NCBI GenBank assembly: GCA_029237695.1
Contig: CM055272.1
Coordinates: forward strand, 12,264,042 to 12,328,041
Length of the DNA stretch: 64,000 nt
From: Conchocele bisecta
Taxonomy: Eukaryota; Mollusca; Bivalvia; Lucinida; Thyasiridae
Reading direction: 5' to 3'
Shown here piece by piece: positions 53,426 through 63,888 of this stretch. A program made the translations under genes and the position numbers. How positions within the stretch are numbered: the stretch's first letter is position 1; every line of letters begins with the position of its first letter. The notes below the pieces were generated by a model. That model made no database searches. It was not told the DNA's origin and saw only the letters and a program-made list of their open reading frames with translations.

Positions 53426-53767
53426 AGAGGCTGAACACTGATCATCGTGAACATCATGTTTAATGCAGATAAGCGGTGTGTTTGAACCTATAACCAATAA
53501 CAGTTAATTGTCCTTGTATGTCTGTCAAAATTCAAAAGAGTCATTTGTTTTTGTAAAACTTGCTTTTATATTTCATGTTTTACCAAAGTCACAGAGTAGA
53601 TTGGCCCTGCAGCCAACTATGTCAACATCATAAATAAGGTATAAATCAATATTATTTAAACCCATTCACTGTAGTAGTGGATATAAAAAGCGGCAAGGAC
53701 AAAACAGGTTCATATATTCTTATAATCTACTCCCATAACGATACTTCAACAAATACTGTTTGCAACT

Positions 53768-54338
53768 ACTGTCTGTTTCACGAAAGCTGCCCAAATGTTA
53801 CGGCTATATAAACAATTAAAAAACAAGATTTCTTTTGATAATATTAAATTAAAGGAAAAATTAAGAATGAGCCTTCTTTTTATTTCGTGAAATTTGGTCA
53901 AATATTGATTTTATTGCGAAAACAAAATTTCCCCATGTTAAATCCCCATAGACATCTTCACGGAGTGAAGATGTCTATGGGGATTTAACATGGGGAAATT
54001 TTTTTGAATTTTAGAAATACTGGACCGATTTTTAAAATTTAACTTTTGTTTTCTTAGTTAGATCATATCCAAGCTATCTAGACAGGTTTCGGAGCCAATT
54101 TCCAAAAAATCGTTTTTTGACTCCTCCCACACTTCCTTACCACTTTTTCCCCCCATGTTAAATTCCCATAGACAAATCAATTTTTCGTAATAAAATCAAT
54201 ATTTGACCAAATTTCACGAAATAAAAAGAAGGCCCATTCTTAAATTTTGCTTTAATTTAATATTATCAAAAAAAAAATTGTTTTTGCATTGTTTATATAG
54301 CCGTAAAATTTGGGCAGGTTTCGTGAAACAGACTATAG
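53768..54338. mobile_element. MITE family D
   Basis: gtctgtttcacgaaagctgc to tttcgtgaaacagactat; centre atagacatcttcacggagtg and complement. Long arms, no open reading frame of note. It begins about 340 bp after the stop codon of the large gene. Confidence 0.85.
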
Positions 54339-54344
54339 TTCATA

Positions 54345-54545
54345 ATGTGCCAGTTGTTTGGGCCTGAGAGAAAGTACTGCAACTACACTGCTTATCTACT
54401 GTCACGCTACAAGAGAATACTGTACAGGCCAGTGTCTCTTCATATCAACTTTCTCAGGCAAGGGTTGGAAACATTGGAATTTCGAGGCGGGCCGATGTAT
54501 TCCTACCGTTTCCGAGCCGAGCCTGATAAACTTGTTATCAAATGA
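54345..54545 (+). other. Unassigned 66-codon open frame
   Basis: Begins CQLFGPERKYC and ends in a segment (54500-54545) related to a repeat near 17597-17870 (atcaggtaa and gataaat ends). Spacing and phase do not fit the module exons. Probably not coding. Confidence 0.2.
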
Positions 54546-55079
54546 CACTAGCCTGGTATTCTATCAGGTAATGTTTTAGGCTACAAAACAAGAAATTATT
54601 ACGTGGTTTTCGTTAAAAACAATTTCTTTCTGTGACGAAAATCTGCTGACGTTATTCGGTAACGTCATGTGATGCCGTTCGACCAATGAAACATCAGTTT
54701 TCAATTTGTTGTTATCCGGATATTCGTATCTGATAAATTGGATGGAATAGAATAGATCTGTATGAATTCATCGATGGTTGGGCGACAGTATTTCAATGAA
54801 CATGTGCTCCTTACATTTTGTGACTATTTTGGAAAATCCTTTTCATATGTATACTGCAGTAAACATTGTGTTTGTAAGATGTTTATATAATGCAATATGT
54901 GCTCATTCATACATGTTGTGTTTTTTTTTTGGTGAAAACTATCCATATGTTCTTCAGTAATTGAATTTGTATTACGTTTAATATGTAACTGGAATTATAT
55001 ACATGTGTCTTTATACTCAAGAGTTGATTCAACTTAATCAATCATAGACATGCACATATTCCTACATATTAATATGGAA

Positions 55080-55170
55080 AATGTAAATGGCCCAGAAATG
55101 CCGTAATTCCATCATGTCACATGTTGATATGGAAAATGTAAATGTCACAGAAATGCCATATTTCCATATT
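55080..55170. repeat. Short direct duplication
   Basis: gatatggaaaatgtaaatg and cagaaatgcc occur twice about 57 bp apart. Confidence 0.7.
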
Positions 55171-55416
55171 TACGTGAAACATCACTTATGCTCGTCGTTC
55201 TCAGCTCGTGATTATAAAACGTTGCAGATGACCTTTCTTTGACGTCAAGCAATGTGACTGGCTAAATCTGGACATAGCTCGGATTCCTCTGGTCAAACTA
55301 CTTGGTGTCTAGCAGGAGATGTACTACATATACACGCTCAGAAGTGCACGTTTTATAAACACAGGGCTTAACTTTACTGTGCCTGTAAAATGCTGGCTGC
55401 AATCATTATGCCCCAC

Positions 55417-56405
55417 TACGATAGTAGAGGGGACATTTGTGTTCCACTTGTCCGTCAGTCTGGTGCGTCACTTGTCCTGTCCGTCCATCACAAGTTTAAA
55501 GGTTTTGTTTGAGCTTGTATCTTCAATAGTATTGGGCCTACAGCCACCATACTTGCACACTATCATGAGCCAGTGATGTGCACCACAACCCACTGTGTAT
55601 CAAATCACCTTTGTGTGACATTGACCTACAATTGCAATATTTACATACTTATTTCCCTTAGTTATAGTCTGTTTCACGAAAGCTGCCCAAATTTTAGTCA
55701 TATAGACAATTCAAAAACAATATTATTTTCAATAATATTAAATTAAAGGAAAATTTAAGAATGAGCCTTCTTTTTATTTCGTGAAATTCGGTAAAATATT
55801 GATTTTATTACGAAAAATTGATTTGTCTATGGGAATTTAACAAGGGGGAAAAAGTGGTAAGGAAGTGTGGGAGGAGTCAAAAAACGAAAAAATTTGGAAA
55901 TTGACTCCGAAACCTGACTAGATAGCTTGGATATGATTTAACTAAGAAAACAAAAGTTAAATTTTAAAAATCGGTCCAGTATTTCTAAAATTCCAAAAAA
56001 TTTCCCCATGTTAAATCCCCATAGACAGACATCTTCACTCCGTGAAGATGTCTATGGGGATTTAACATGGGGAAATTGTTTTTTCGCAATAAAATCAATA
56101 TTTGACAAAATTTCACGAAATAAAAAGAAGGCTCATTCTTAATTTTTCCTTTAATTTAATATTATCAAAAGAAATTTTTGAATTGTTTATATAGCCGTAA
56201 AATTTGGGCAGCTTTCGTGAAACAGACAGTAATGTTTTTGTTTGAGCTTGTATCTTTAATAGTATTATGTCTACAGCCACCATACTTGCACATGATCATG
56301 GGCACCACAACCCATTGTGTATCAAATAACCTTTGGAATTTTGCCTTGTTTACTAACAAAGCTGTAGGTGGGGCATCCGTGTTCTATGAACACAATTTCT
56401 AGTTA
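55417..56405. repeat. Dispersed repeat R7, interrupted
   Basis: Starts gatagtagaggggacatttg and ends gtgttctatgaacacaattt; the phrase ctacagccaccatacttgca occurs on both sides of the inserted MITE D, indicating internal sub-repeats. Confidence 0.7.
55665..56229. mobile_element. MITE family D nested in repeat R7
   Basis: tagtctgtttcacgaaagct to agctttcgtgaaacagac. The host repeat (55417-56405) continues on both sides with duplicated text (gtttgagcttgtatctt). Confidence 0.83.
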
Positions 56406-56471
56406 TATGTAACATATTCACAAATCCTTCTGTTCATGCCGCATGCTACTGAGTAGTAGGTTATATGACAC

Positions 56472-56716
56472 CAGAGGCCGTTTCACTAAACTTTGTACAA
56501 CTAAAATGTTCGTAAGTGCAAATTTAGGATCGTCCTGAAATTTCAATTGATGGATTTACATTTATTGAGCATAGGATGCATATGCAGCCTATGCTCAATA
56601 AATGTAAATTCAATCATTGTTTACAAGAAAACATTGTTAATGTGAAATTTACAGACTATTATAATTTTGCACTTATGAACATATTAGTCGTACAAAGTTT
56701 AGTGAACCGGCCCCAT
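56472..56716. repeat. MITE family E
   Basis: ggccgtttcactaaactttg to agtttagtgaaccggcccc; centre tgcatatgcagcctatgctc. Confidence 0.85.
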
Positions 56717-56954
56717 GCTATCTATCCTTCAGTCAGAACAAGTTTCTACGTAACTCTGATACTAAGGCCAAGTTCCCACCTTTGGTATAAACATATTTAT
56801 TTACTGCATTCACATACAAACATGTACATAGGTAGTAGTTTGGATTGGATTGAAAGCTTATAAAACTTATTGAAATCCTCTCCAATGTTTCCACCTTTAT
56901 CACATACATATTTAAAATGGAGTTTGTTGGCCCAGGTTCAAGGTCACACCGACT

Positions 56955-57348
56955 AAAATGGGTGGTAGGTGATGGGTAATTTAACGATCGGGTTCATCCT
57001 TACTGGAATTCCGACTGGAGACTTGGTTTGGCCCTCACATACGTCTTTGGCATTTTGTATGTGACAGTTGAATCTGGTTATACCCCTTATGTGAGTATTG
57101 CGATTATTCGTAATCCTATTTTAGGGGAAGGGGCCAAGTGACTTGGTGTGGTATGGACCTGGCACCAGGTCGGGTTATTCTAATTTCAGGGCTGAATATA
57201 TGTTTCTCGATGTAAATATTCCGTTCTGATTTTAGGATTTTCCCTCTAATGCAGCAGGTTAAAACGGGATCGAACCTGTTTGCCCGGCCTTACATGACCT
57301 TAGCTGTTGATAGGCCATTAAACACCAATAAACAAACAAAAACAAAAC
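56955..57348 (+). mobile_element. SINE, family S1
   Basis: gtgggtaatttaacgatcgg, ttggccctcacatacgtctt, ggcaccaggtcgggttattc, ccggccttacatgacctta and an (aaac)n tail. The 3' part recurs at 57650-57800 and 58948-59092. Confidence 0.82.
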
Positions 57349-57469
57349 ACACCGACTAAAATAGTTTTTGTTTTCTTCACTTTGATTCTTTCTACTGGTA
57401 ACTCCAGTACTATGTTGATAAGACGACCTCCACCATACATCACATGATTTTGATCTGTGTGTCGGGGGA

Positions 57470-57592
57470 CACCTATTGAAAGTGGCGTTTGTGCCCAATG
57501 TAAAGTTTCAAGTTACAATTGTATCTCTGTGTAACAAATTTCTCTGTGTTTGTGTTGTTTGGCTGCCACATTCATCTGTACTGACAAATTAT
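57470..57592. repeat. Direct repeat R10, copy 1
   Basis: cacctattgaaagtggcgtt through gctgccacattcat is almost identical to 63889-64000, 6.4 kb downstream. Confidence 0.9.
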
Positions 57593-57819
57593 TTCCTTGA
57601 ATCTGATTATACCAATTATAAGAGTTTTCCTACCGGTATTACTTTTAGGTGAAGGGGCTAAGTGACTGGTGTGGTATGGACCTAGCTGGCACCAGGTTGG
57701 GTTATTCTAATTTCAGGGCTGAATATATATTTATTTCCATGTAAATATTCTGCAGCAGACCGTAGCTGTTGATAGGCCGTTAAACACCAATAAATCAAAT
57801 CAATCGGCGATTCAAACGT

Positions 57820-58025
57820 TTTAGTCCCGTACCGTAATAACCTTAAATATTCGGACACAATTTGCTTTGGGGAAACCCCTATTAAATAGGGGTTTCCCCA
57901 AAGCAAATTGTGTCCGAATACATTGTTATTGTGATGAAACCAGTCCGCCATACTAACCCTAAATATCGGCATGGTCACTGGTAGGGAAACCAACTATTTA
58001 AACTATTTAGGGTTATTACGGTAGA
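57820..58025. repeat. Hairpin repeat, family H4
   Basis: ggacacaatttgctttgggg and complement around cctattaaatagg, ending agggttattacggta. It abuts the M10-A relic, whose acceptor follows within 10 bp. Confidence 0.78.
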
Positions 58026-58033
58026 TGCTCAGA

Positions 58034-58121
58034 ATATTTATGCGACGTCAACGGTTGCGAACCTTTGGAATTCATTCCAGAGAACTCTGCCTTGTGCTAC
58101 CAGCATTCCACAGATTGTATA
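58034..58121 (+). pseudogene. A-type exon relic of a tenth Cys module (M10-A)
   Basis: After gatgctcag the phase-1 frame reads YLCDVNGCEPLEF, SALC and STDC, an A-type Cys series. It would join M9-B in frame (G+AA gives Glu). After TGT-AT the expected phase-2 GT donor is absent (acatgt follows), so it looks like a relic or unspliced exon beyond the terminal exon. Confidence 0.4.
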
Positions 58122-58460
58122 CATGTACATGTACATCTTCTATGCACTGTATTGCCTTGATAAACATGTTTTACCGGTTAGAAATTTGGCTGTCGGTGTG
58201 CAGTTTAGTGATGTTAGCTGGTCGTGGATCCGAAATATCATGTGAACATATTCAACCATAAACTCCAGATCCCAATGAGCCATCTCTTCAACATCTGCAG
58301 TGTTTGTCATCTTTTTGAAAAAAGGAGAATGAATTTGTGATAAACTCAATCTCACTCCTTTAATGTAATTGAACATTTGTTTGTCTGTCTGTCCATCTGT
58401 ATGTAGAGCTACATTAGAACCTCCCTAAATTGGACACCAACACAAGCTATGTCTGTTTAA

Positions 58461-58703
58461 CCCTTTCAACACCACAGGCCTGTATAGTGGTATTGGCAAA
58501 TAGTGTAGATCCAGATGAGCCAGCTCGTGACGAGCCGTCTCATCAGGATCTGCACTTTTTGCAAGTAATTTTCACATTTTTAAGAACAGAAACTCCCCAT
58601 TTTCATAAATGGACTAGCCTGAACATTATTTAGTGACGATTGGAGATTGGATCGGTTCCAATCGGTTCCAAAAATCCATTCCAGTTACTTAGTGATGAAA
58701 GGG
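58461..58703. mobile_element. piggyBac-like MITE, family P2, intact
   Basis: TTAA at 58457-58460 and 58704-58707. ccctttcaacaccacaggcc at the left, cttagtgatgaaaggg at the right, central gagccagctcgtgacgagcc. Confidence 0.87.
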
Positions 58704-58784
58704 TTAAGTTTGATGGGTTTCACTATAATGTATCTCTAATGATAATGTCATGACCATGCAGCACATTCACCCACCCTGGCCCTG

Positions 58785-59172
58785 GGGGCCGTTTCACTAA
58801 ACTTCGTACGACTAAAATATTCGTAAGTGCAAATTTTGAATCATCTGTAAATTTCAATTGATGGATTTACATTTATTGAGCATAGGCTGCATATGCAGCC
58901 TATGCTGAATAAATGCAAATCCATTAAGTGTTTACAAGAAAACAATGTAAATATTCAGTTCTGATTTTGGGATTTTCCCCCCATTGCAGCAGGTTAAAAT
59001 TGGATCGAACCCGTTTGCCCGGCCTTACATGACCGTAGCTGTTGATAGGCCGTTAAACACTAATAAACAAACAAACAAACAAACAAGAAAACACTGTTAA
59101 TGTAAAATTTACAGACTATCATAATTTTGCATTACGAACATTTTAGTCTTACAAATTTTAGTGAAACGGGCC
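58785..59172. repeat. MITE family E with SINE fragment inserted
   Basis: gggggccgtttcactaaact to ttagtgaaacgggcc. A 3' SINE piece (58948-59092) interrupts it; gaaaaca occurs on both sides of the insertion. Confidence 0.82.
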
Positions 59173-59267
59173 GCAGGACGGTTTATGTTCCAGCTGGACA
59201 GTGAAACCTCTGCACTGGCACACCCAATGTGTCCGCATTGGGACATGTTCCACTGTTGTAGTAAACA

Positions 59268-59675
59268 CAGAGCTCCAGATAAGCTGCGTATTTGCGTAAA
59301 TACCCAATTAAAATTGCCAAAAACCCAATTGAAATTAGAAGTAGTGATTATCAAAAAGCAATGAGAACAATTGTGGTACCTTTTATCATGCTGCAGAAAA
59401 CAATAAACAGACCACAAATATAGCATATTTTTCTTATTTATCCATGAAAACACATCTTGGTATTTCATTAGAATTGTCTCCAAGGAGACAATTCTAATGA
59501 AATGCCAAGATATATGTTTTCATTTCGAAACAAACTATTCAATAATTGCTGTCTGTTGATGTGTAAATGGTAGTGTGATTTAATTTTACCCAATTAAAAT
59601 TTTGAAATACACAATTGTTTCAGAAATGATGGAGTAACAACACTCACTGAATTACTAATTCCTTAGCTGGAGCCC
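59268..59675. repeat. Inverted repeat with inner hairpin
   Basis: agctccagataagctgcgta near the left and ttccttagctggagcc at the right; inner stem cttggtatttcattagaatt and complement at 59455-59510. Related fragments at 20036-20165 and 37245. Confidence 0.7.
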
Positions 59676-60250
59676 TGGTAAACAACAACGAAAGTCATTA
59701 TGCTTAAAGGTACATACCCTCTCAGTAGGCACAAACTGTTCTTTATATCAGAGACATCATCCGAGACATTTTCTGGCAAAATAAACATTCATTCACTATT
59801 ACCCCATGTATTGATTGGCATTATTATACATTTTATATCGGACGTAAATTTCCACACTGATATCAGGAGCAATAACTGTGTTTCCTTAAAATGTTAACGG
59901 ACATTACTATTTATTCTCTGTATCTATTTTTTGATGTGCAATGAGCATACTTTATAATTTGTAAAAAAAAAAGAAATTTCAGGTGAGTCATTTAATTGGT
60001 ATAAATAGTTAAAAAATATAATGCCTCGTTTGCATATGAAAATAGCCTGATACCACTGCGAGTCACTATTAGTAAAATAAATATTACTAAATGATTATAT
60101 CTGTATAGTGGGCACACGTAAATTTTAGAACTGGTGGAATAGTGACACAATTATTCACTTATATAATTCCTATAAAGAACATTTTGTGCTACTGAGTGGG
60201 CATGTACCTTTAATTCTGCACAGTCTGATCACTGTTCAATGTCAAATCAC
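59676..60250. other. No gene seen
   Basis: AT-rich intergenic DNA; taaaggtacataccctctca and gggcatgtacctttaa at about 59704 and 60198 suggest the inverted ends of an element of about 0.5 kb. Confidence 0.5.
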
Positions 60251-60281
60251 TACAGTGTTGCTTGCTGTTGTTAATGGACAG

Positions 60282-60424
60282 AATAGATCCTGATTCCACT
60301 GAGAATGTGCAGCAGAATGACCGTGGTCTACAATTGTTACAGCCGATATATGGCCCATTTTGTCGGTGGACAGAAGCCGTGCCCCAGAACTACACCACCG
60401 CCGGCGCTAATCCTGTCAATATTT
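60282..60424 (+). pseudogene. B-type exon candidate of the same tenth module (M10-B)
   Basis: Preceded by ttgttaatggacag, the phase-2 frame is open for 143 nt, within the B-exon size range, and ends phase 1 before gtcaat, a weak donor. It encodes GPFC and PVNI plus a Cys split at the border; the first B-type Cys is missing, as in M1-B and M9-B. Sequon NYT. It could be a relic exon or part of a tandem paralogue. Confidence 0.35.
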
Positions 60425-60465
60425 GTCAATTTCTTTATCTGAAAATACTTGAATATTGTGCTTGA

Positions 60466-60640
60466 AATCAAGCAGCTTGATTGGCTGAGCCTGAGCTGTG
60501 TTACAGCTCAGGCTCAGACAATCAGCGCTTGAATGGCTGAGCCTGAAATGTGTTACAGCTCACGCTATGCTAATCCGTTTGTTTGGATGAGTATTAGCTG
60601 TGCTACAGCTCAGACTCGAACAATCAAATTGCTTGATTTC
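60466..60640. repeat. Hairpin repeat family H2, tandem variants
   Basis: Three successive stems of the gagctgtgttacagctca type with flanking gcttgattggctgagcct and complements. Confidence 0.8.
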
Positions 60641-60903
60641 GAGTTGACATTGTCAATAGATGTTGAGAAGCATTGATAACATGGGCCAGATTTGCGCAGG
60701 CAGGAATGTAAACCCAGAGCCGGAGTGAGCAGCCACAAATGTTTTGTACTCACTTTCTAAAGCATAATATTTTCTACAATACATATACAATCTCTCAGTG
60801 TTTGTCTGTCTCTCCCACTCCACACCCCCATGCCTGAGCAGGGACATGGCAACTATTCTGTGAACTTTTTCATTTAATAAAATCCTTGTGTGGTTGTTTG
60901 GGA

Positions 60904-61082
60904 GCATGCCAGGGATTCCGCTGGCGATCGCAACTTTCGCAATTGGCGATAAAAATAAGCAAAATAAACAATTGGCGATAAAAAATTACAATTTTCGAAA
61001 AAAATGAAAAAAAAAGATTTTTTTTTATTGATTTTTTGAAGTGGCGATTTTTTTATTTTCCCCAGCGGAATCCCTGGCATGC
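60904..61082. mobile_element. Short element with perfect 21-bp terminal inverted repeats
   Basis: gcatgccagggattccgctg at the left is fully complementary to the right end, which finishes at ccctggcatgc. The interior has ggcgataaaaat-type sub-repeats and A/T runs. Confidence 0.85.
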
Positions 61083-61227
61083 GAAGGGAATGTTTAATTG
61101 TGGGCTTCCCATTACCAGAATCCTGATATCCCAGGTTAGGCCCTCCAGTAAATTTTCACTTTCTTGCTACCTGAGACTTGAATCCGGTTATGCCCATTTT
61201 AAAAGTAGTAACCCAGTCAGCACACAC

Positions 61228-62174
61228 ATATCGGCCCGTTAACGGTAACAGAGCGGCATGTCGGCATAACGGCCCGATATCTATCCGTCATCTATCCGTT
61301 TTCTGCCCTACGTTTTATATTTATTAGAAAAGTAGACCCAACATGAAATATATTGAAGCTCTTTACTTGTGAACAACCCCATTATAGTTATCGCACGTGT
61401 GTTGTTGTTTTTTAGGTTTTGTTAAAGCCGATATCTATCCGTCATCTATCCGTTTTCTGTTGAAACACGGCATAACGGGCCGATATCCATCCGTCATCTA
61501 TCCGTTATATGTCCAACGTTGCTATATTTAATTACAATAAGACAAAGATGAAGATAATATATATACTGCAGTATATATAACTTCATTATCAGATAATGAA
61601 CCCGCGATGTATTTGCTTCTATGTGTTTTTTTTTACGTGTTTACTTGAATCATATGCCCCGTGCAGGCACCGGGGCGGGATCAACTGATCCTGAGAATAG
61701 TGCTGCAGTAGCCATTGCTTGTCGTAAAAGGCGACTAAACTGGCTTAACGATTGGGTTCATACTTTCCGGAACCCACTATACCGGATTTGGCCCTCATGT
61801 ACATTTTTGGCTTTCTTGTATGTGAGAGTTGAGTCGGGCTATGCCCCATATATAAAAGTAAGATTAGCGCTAATCCTATTACTTTTAGGGGATGGGATAA
61901 ATGATGCTGGTGTGGCGAGGGCCTGGCACCAGATCAGGTTGTTCTAATTTCAGGACTGAATATATATTTTGATTGTAAATATTGAGTTCTGCAGTTGGGA
62001 TTTACCCCCGTTGGACAGGTGGATACGGGACACGACCCCGTTGACCCGTCTGCGTGTAGACTCCCTGAGGCTTGTACCTCTATGTCAGAAAAGCGGACGT
62101 TAAACCCTATTCACTCACTCACTCACTCACTTGAATCATATCGGTCCGTCAACGGGCCGTCAACGGGCCGATAT
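61228..62174. mobile_element. Inverted-repeat element with an inserted SINE
   Basis: atatcggcccgttaacgg at the left is answered by ccgtcaacgggccgatat at the right. The left arm contains repeats of ccgatatctatccgtcatct. The SINE at 61656-62128 sits inside with its own target duplication. Confidence 0.75.
61656..62128 (+). mobile_element. SINE, family S1, full length with 13-bp target duplication
   Basis: acttgaatcatat occurs at 61643-61655 and 62129-62141 as an exact direct repeat. The body starts gccccgtgcaggcaccgggg, has gcttgtcgtaaaaggcgact and gattgggttcatactttcc (possible B-box-like text), and ends in (tcac)n. This copy defines the ends of the family. Confidence 0.87.
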
Positions 62175-62179
62175 TGTAA

Positions 62180-62835
62180 GCCATTATATGATTATTGAAA
62201 ACAAAAACATGGAAGTTATATGCACAAAATATGCACTGAAAATGTACTATACATAATCAATCCATATTAGAACAGCCTAAGTCTAAATCTGGCTCACATT
62301 TTTCGTCAATATTTTAATTGTTCGCAAAAACCTTGCCTTTTTCGTTTATAAATTATTGGTGCCAATTCGTAAACTACTAATCTCAATTACGCGCCTAAAA
62401 CGTTCCTTTGTCTTTGAGAGTCTGAAACTGGAAGCACGTTTGGAACATTTTATAGAAAATGATCGTTTTTTTTACCATTATTAGTAAGGTATTTATTGTT
62501 ATAGTTGTGTATATTGCTGTTTTAAAAGATAACATCTTGCAAGCATACCCCCGTATAGTAGTTTATATACGCACTTTTTAATTGTAAATCATTGTCATTG
62601 GTTTTCGCGGAACGTTTATGTATTCGTTCAAGTTGCTGCGCATTGTATTTGTAGGCTTTTGTAGCGAAGCGTAATTTGGTAGATTCACATTACATATTTC
62701 CCGTTTCCAGCGATTTATAACAACAAAACAAATTCAGCTACTGATTTTGATGAAGCTTGTCGTAAAAGTGTTCCATTTAAAATTGTGACATTCCTTTATA
62801 ACCCATAACATTGTTAACAACAACAACACATTAAG
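62180..62835. other. No gene seen; possible 5' region of the following transposon
   Basis: AT-rich; no splice-bounded frame. Ends in a (caa)n stretch directly before the first ATG of the transposon-type ORF. Confidence 0.4.
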
Positions 62836-62840
62836 TTAAT

Positions 62841-63690
62841 ATGAGTTCCTATTGGTCTAAACGCAGAAAAGTTGTTTCCAGTGTTCAAGATCATGTTGAT
62901 GCCATTTACAATGATAATTCCTCATCATGTGAGACATACTCGTGATACTGATGATAACCACACTGATGATCTATCCGTTGGCTCAATTTCTCCTGCCCTA
63001 CCTGACGTGGAGTGTTGTGCACCTGTTGAACTCTGTCATTTGCCAGAATCTCCTACTAATGTTCATGAAGACGTGGCTATTGTGGAAGACTACATTGCAG
63101 CAGGTCCTATTGTCTTCGATGAATTTGATTTTGACCATTCTGGAAATTCGTCTGATGATTCTGGAGATTCTGATTTCCCAGATATTGATCTCGCATCACT
63201 TTTGGTTTCCTGGGTTTCAAAGTTTAACATCAGTCATCTTGCACTCAATGGGCTACTGTGTATTTTACGCGAGTATCATGCATACTTGCCTAAAGATGCC
63301 AGGACTTTGCTGAAGACGGCTAAGCAGTACAATGTGTTGAATATAGCTGGTGGTTGTTATTACCATTTTGGAATTGAAAACTGGGTCAAGTCTGTAGTTA
63401 GTAACCTGGATGTTGGTATTGAAAATGTGGTGGAGGTTTCACTTCAAGCAAATATTGATGGATTACCATTGTTTAAGAGTTCTGGTGTGGAGTTTTGGCC
63501 GATTTTAGGCAGACTTGTCAAACCAACAACTTCTAAGCCATTTATGATTGGACTTTATTCGGGAAACCAAAAACCAAAACCTACGAACGTGTATGATTAC
63601 CTTGATAAATTTATCACCGAATTGGATTACCTATTTCAAAAAAAATAATCTGTTAGAGGATATCAAACAAGTTCCCATTTAATGACGGTT
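62841..63690 (+). pseudogene. Transposon-type protein (Tnp2/CACTA-like?), frameshifted and truncated
   Basis: The first frame starts at ATG 62841 (MSSYWSKRRKVVSSVQ) and stops at 62943. The main frame (62872-63648) continues with an acidic Asp/Ser-rich stretch, then LPKDARTLLKT (about residue 142), NIDGLPLFKSS (about 194) and FWPILGR. IDG-x-P-x-(F/Y)-K-S-S followed by FWPIL is a pattern I associate from memory with Tnp2-type transposon proteins of animals. The main frame ends YLFQKK-stop in an A-run at 63640-63646; the frame shifted by one stays open for about 14 more codons. Single exon, no module similarity. The family name is uncertain. Confidence 0.6.
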
Positions 63691-63888
63691 CATAATATTA
63701 ATGAAACAAGTCGTACACAATTTGTGCACCAAGCCTTGACGGAACATTTTTATGTCAAGACAGACCAATTTCTCTGCCCGACCAGCGACCATCTCTCTCT
63801 CATTATGCTCCTCGCAACTAGTTGTGGGGAGTATACTGGAGTCGGCTTGTCCGTCCGAATTCTGCCCCCCCCCCCCCCTACACCTATT

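Noticed and set aside
53420..53426. AATAAA overlapping the stop codon as the poly(A) signal
   Set aside because: Cleavage 10-30 bases later would leave almost no 3' UTR; later A-rich sites are more plausible.
59161..59280. Possible Cys-containing exon (HPMCPHWDMFHC)
   Set aside because: Splice-like borders exist, but no acceptor gives both a fitting phase and a B-type length; it adjoins a MITE end.
61656..61780. tRNA gene at the SINE head
   Set aside because: B-box-like text is present, but no cloverleaf could be drawn; it is better explained as a SINE head.
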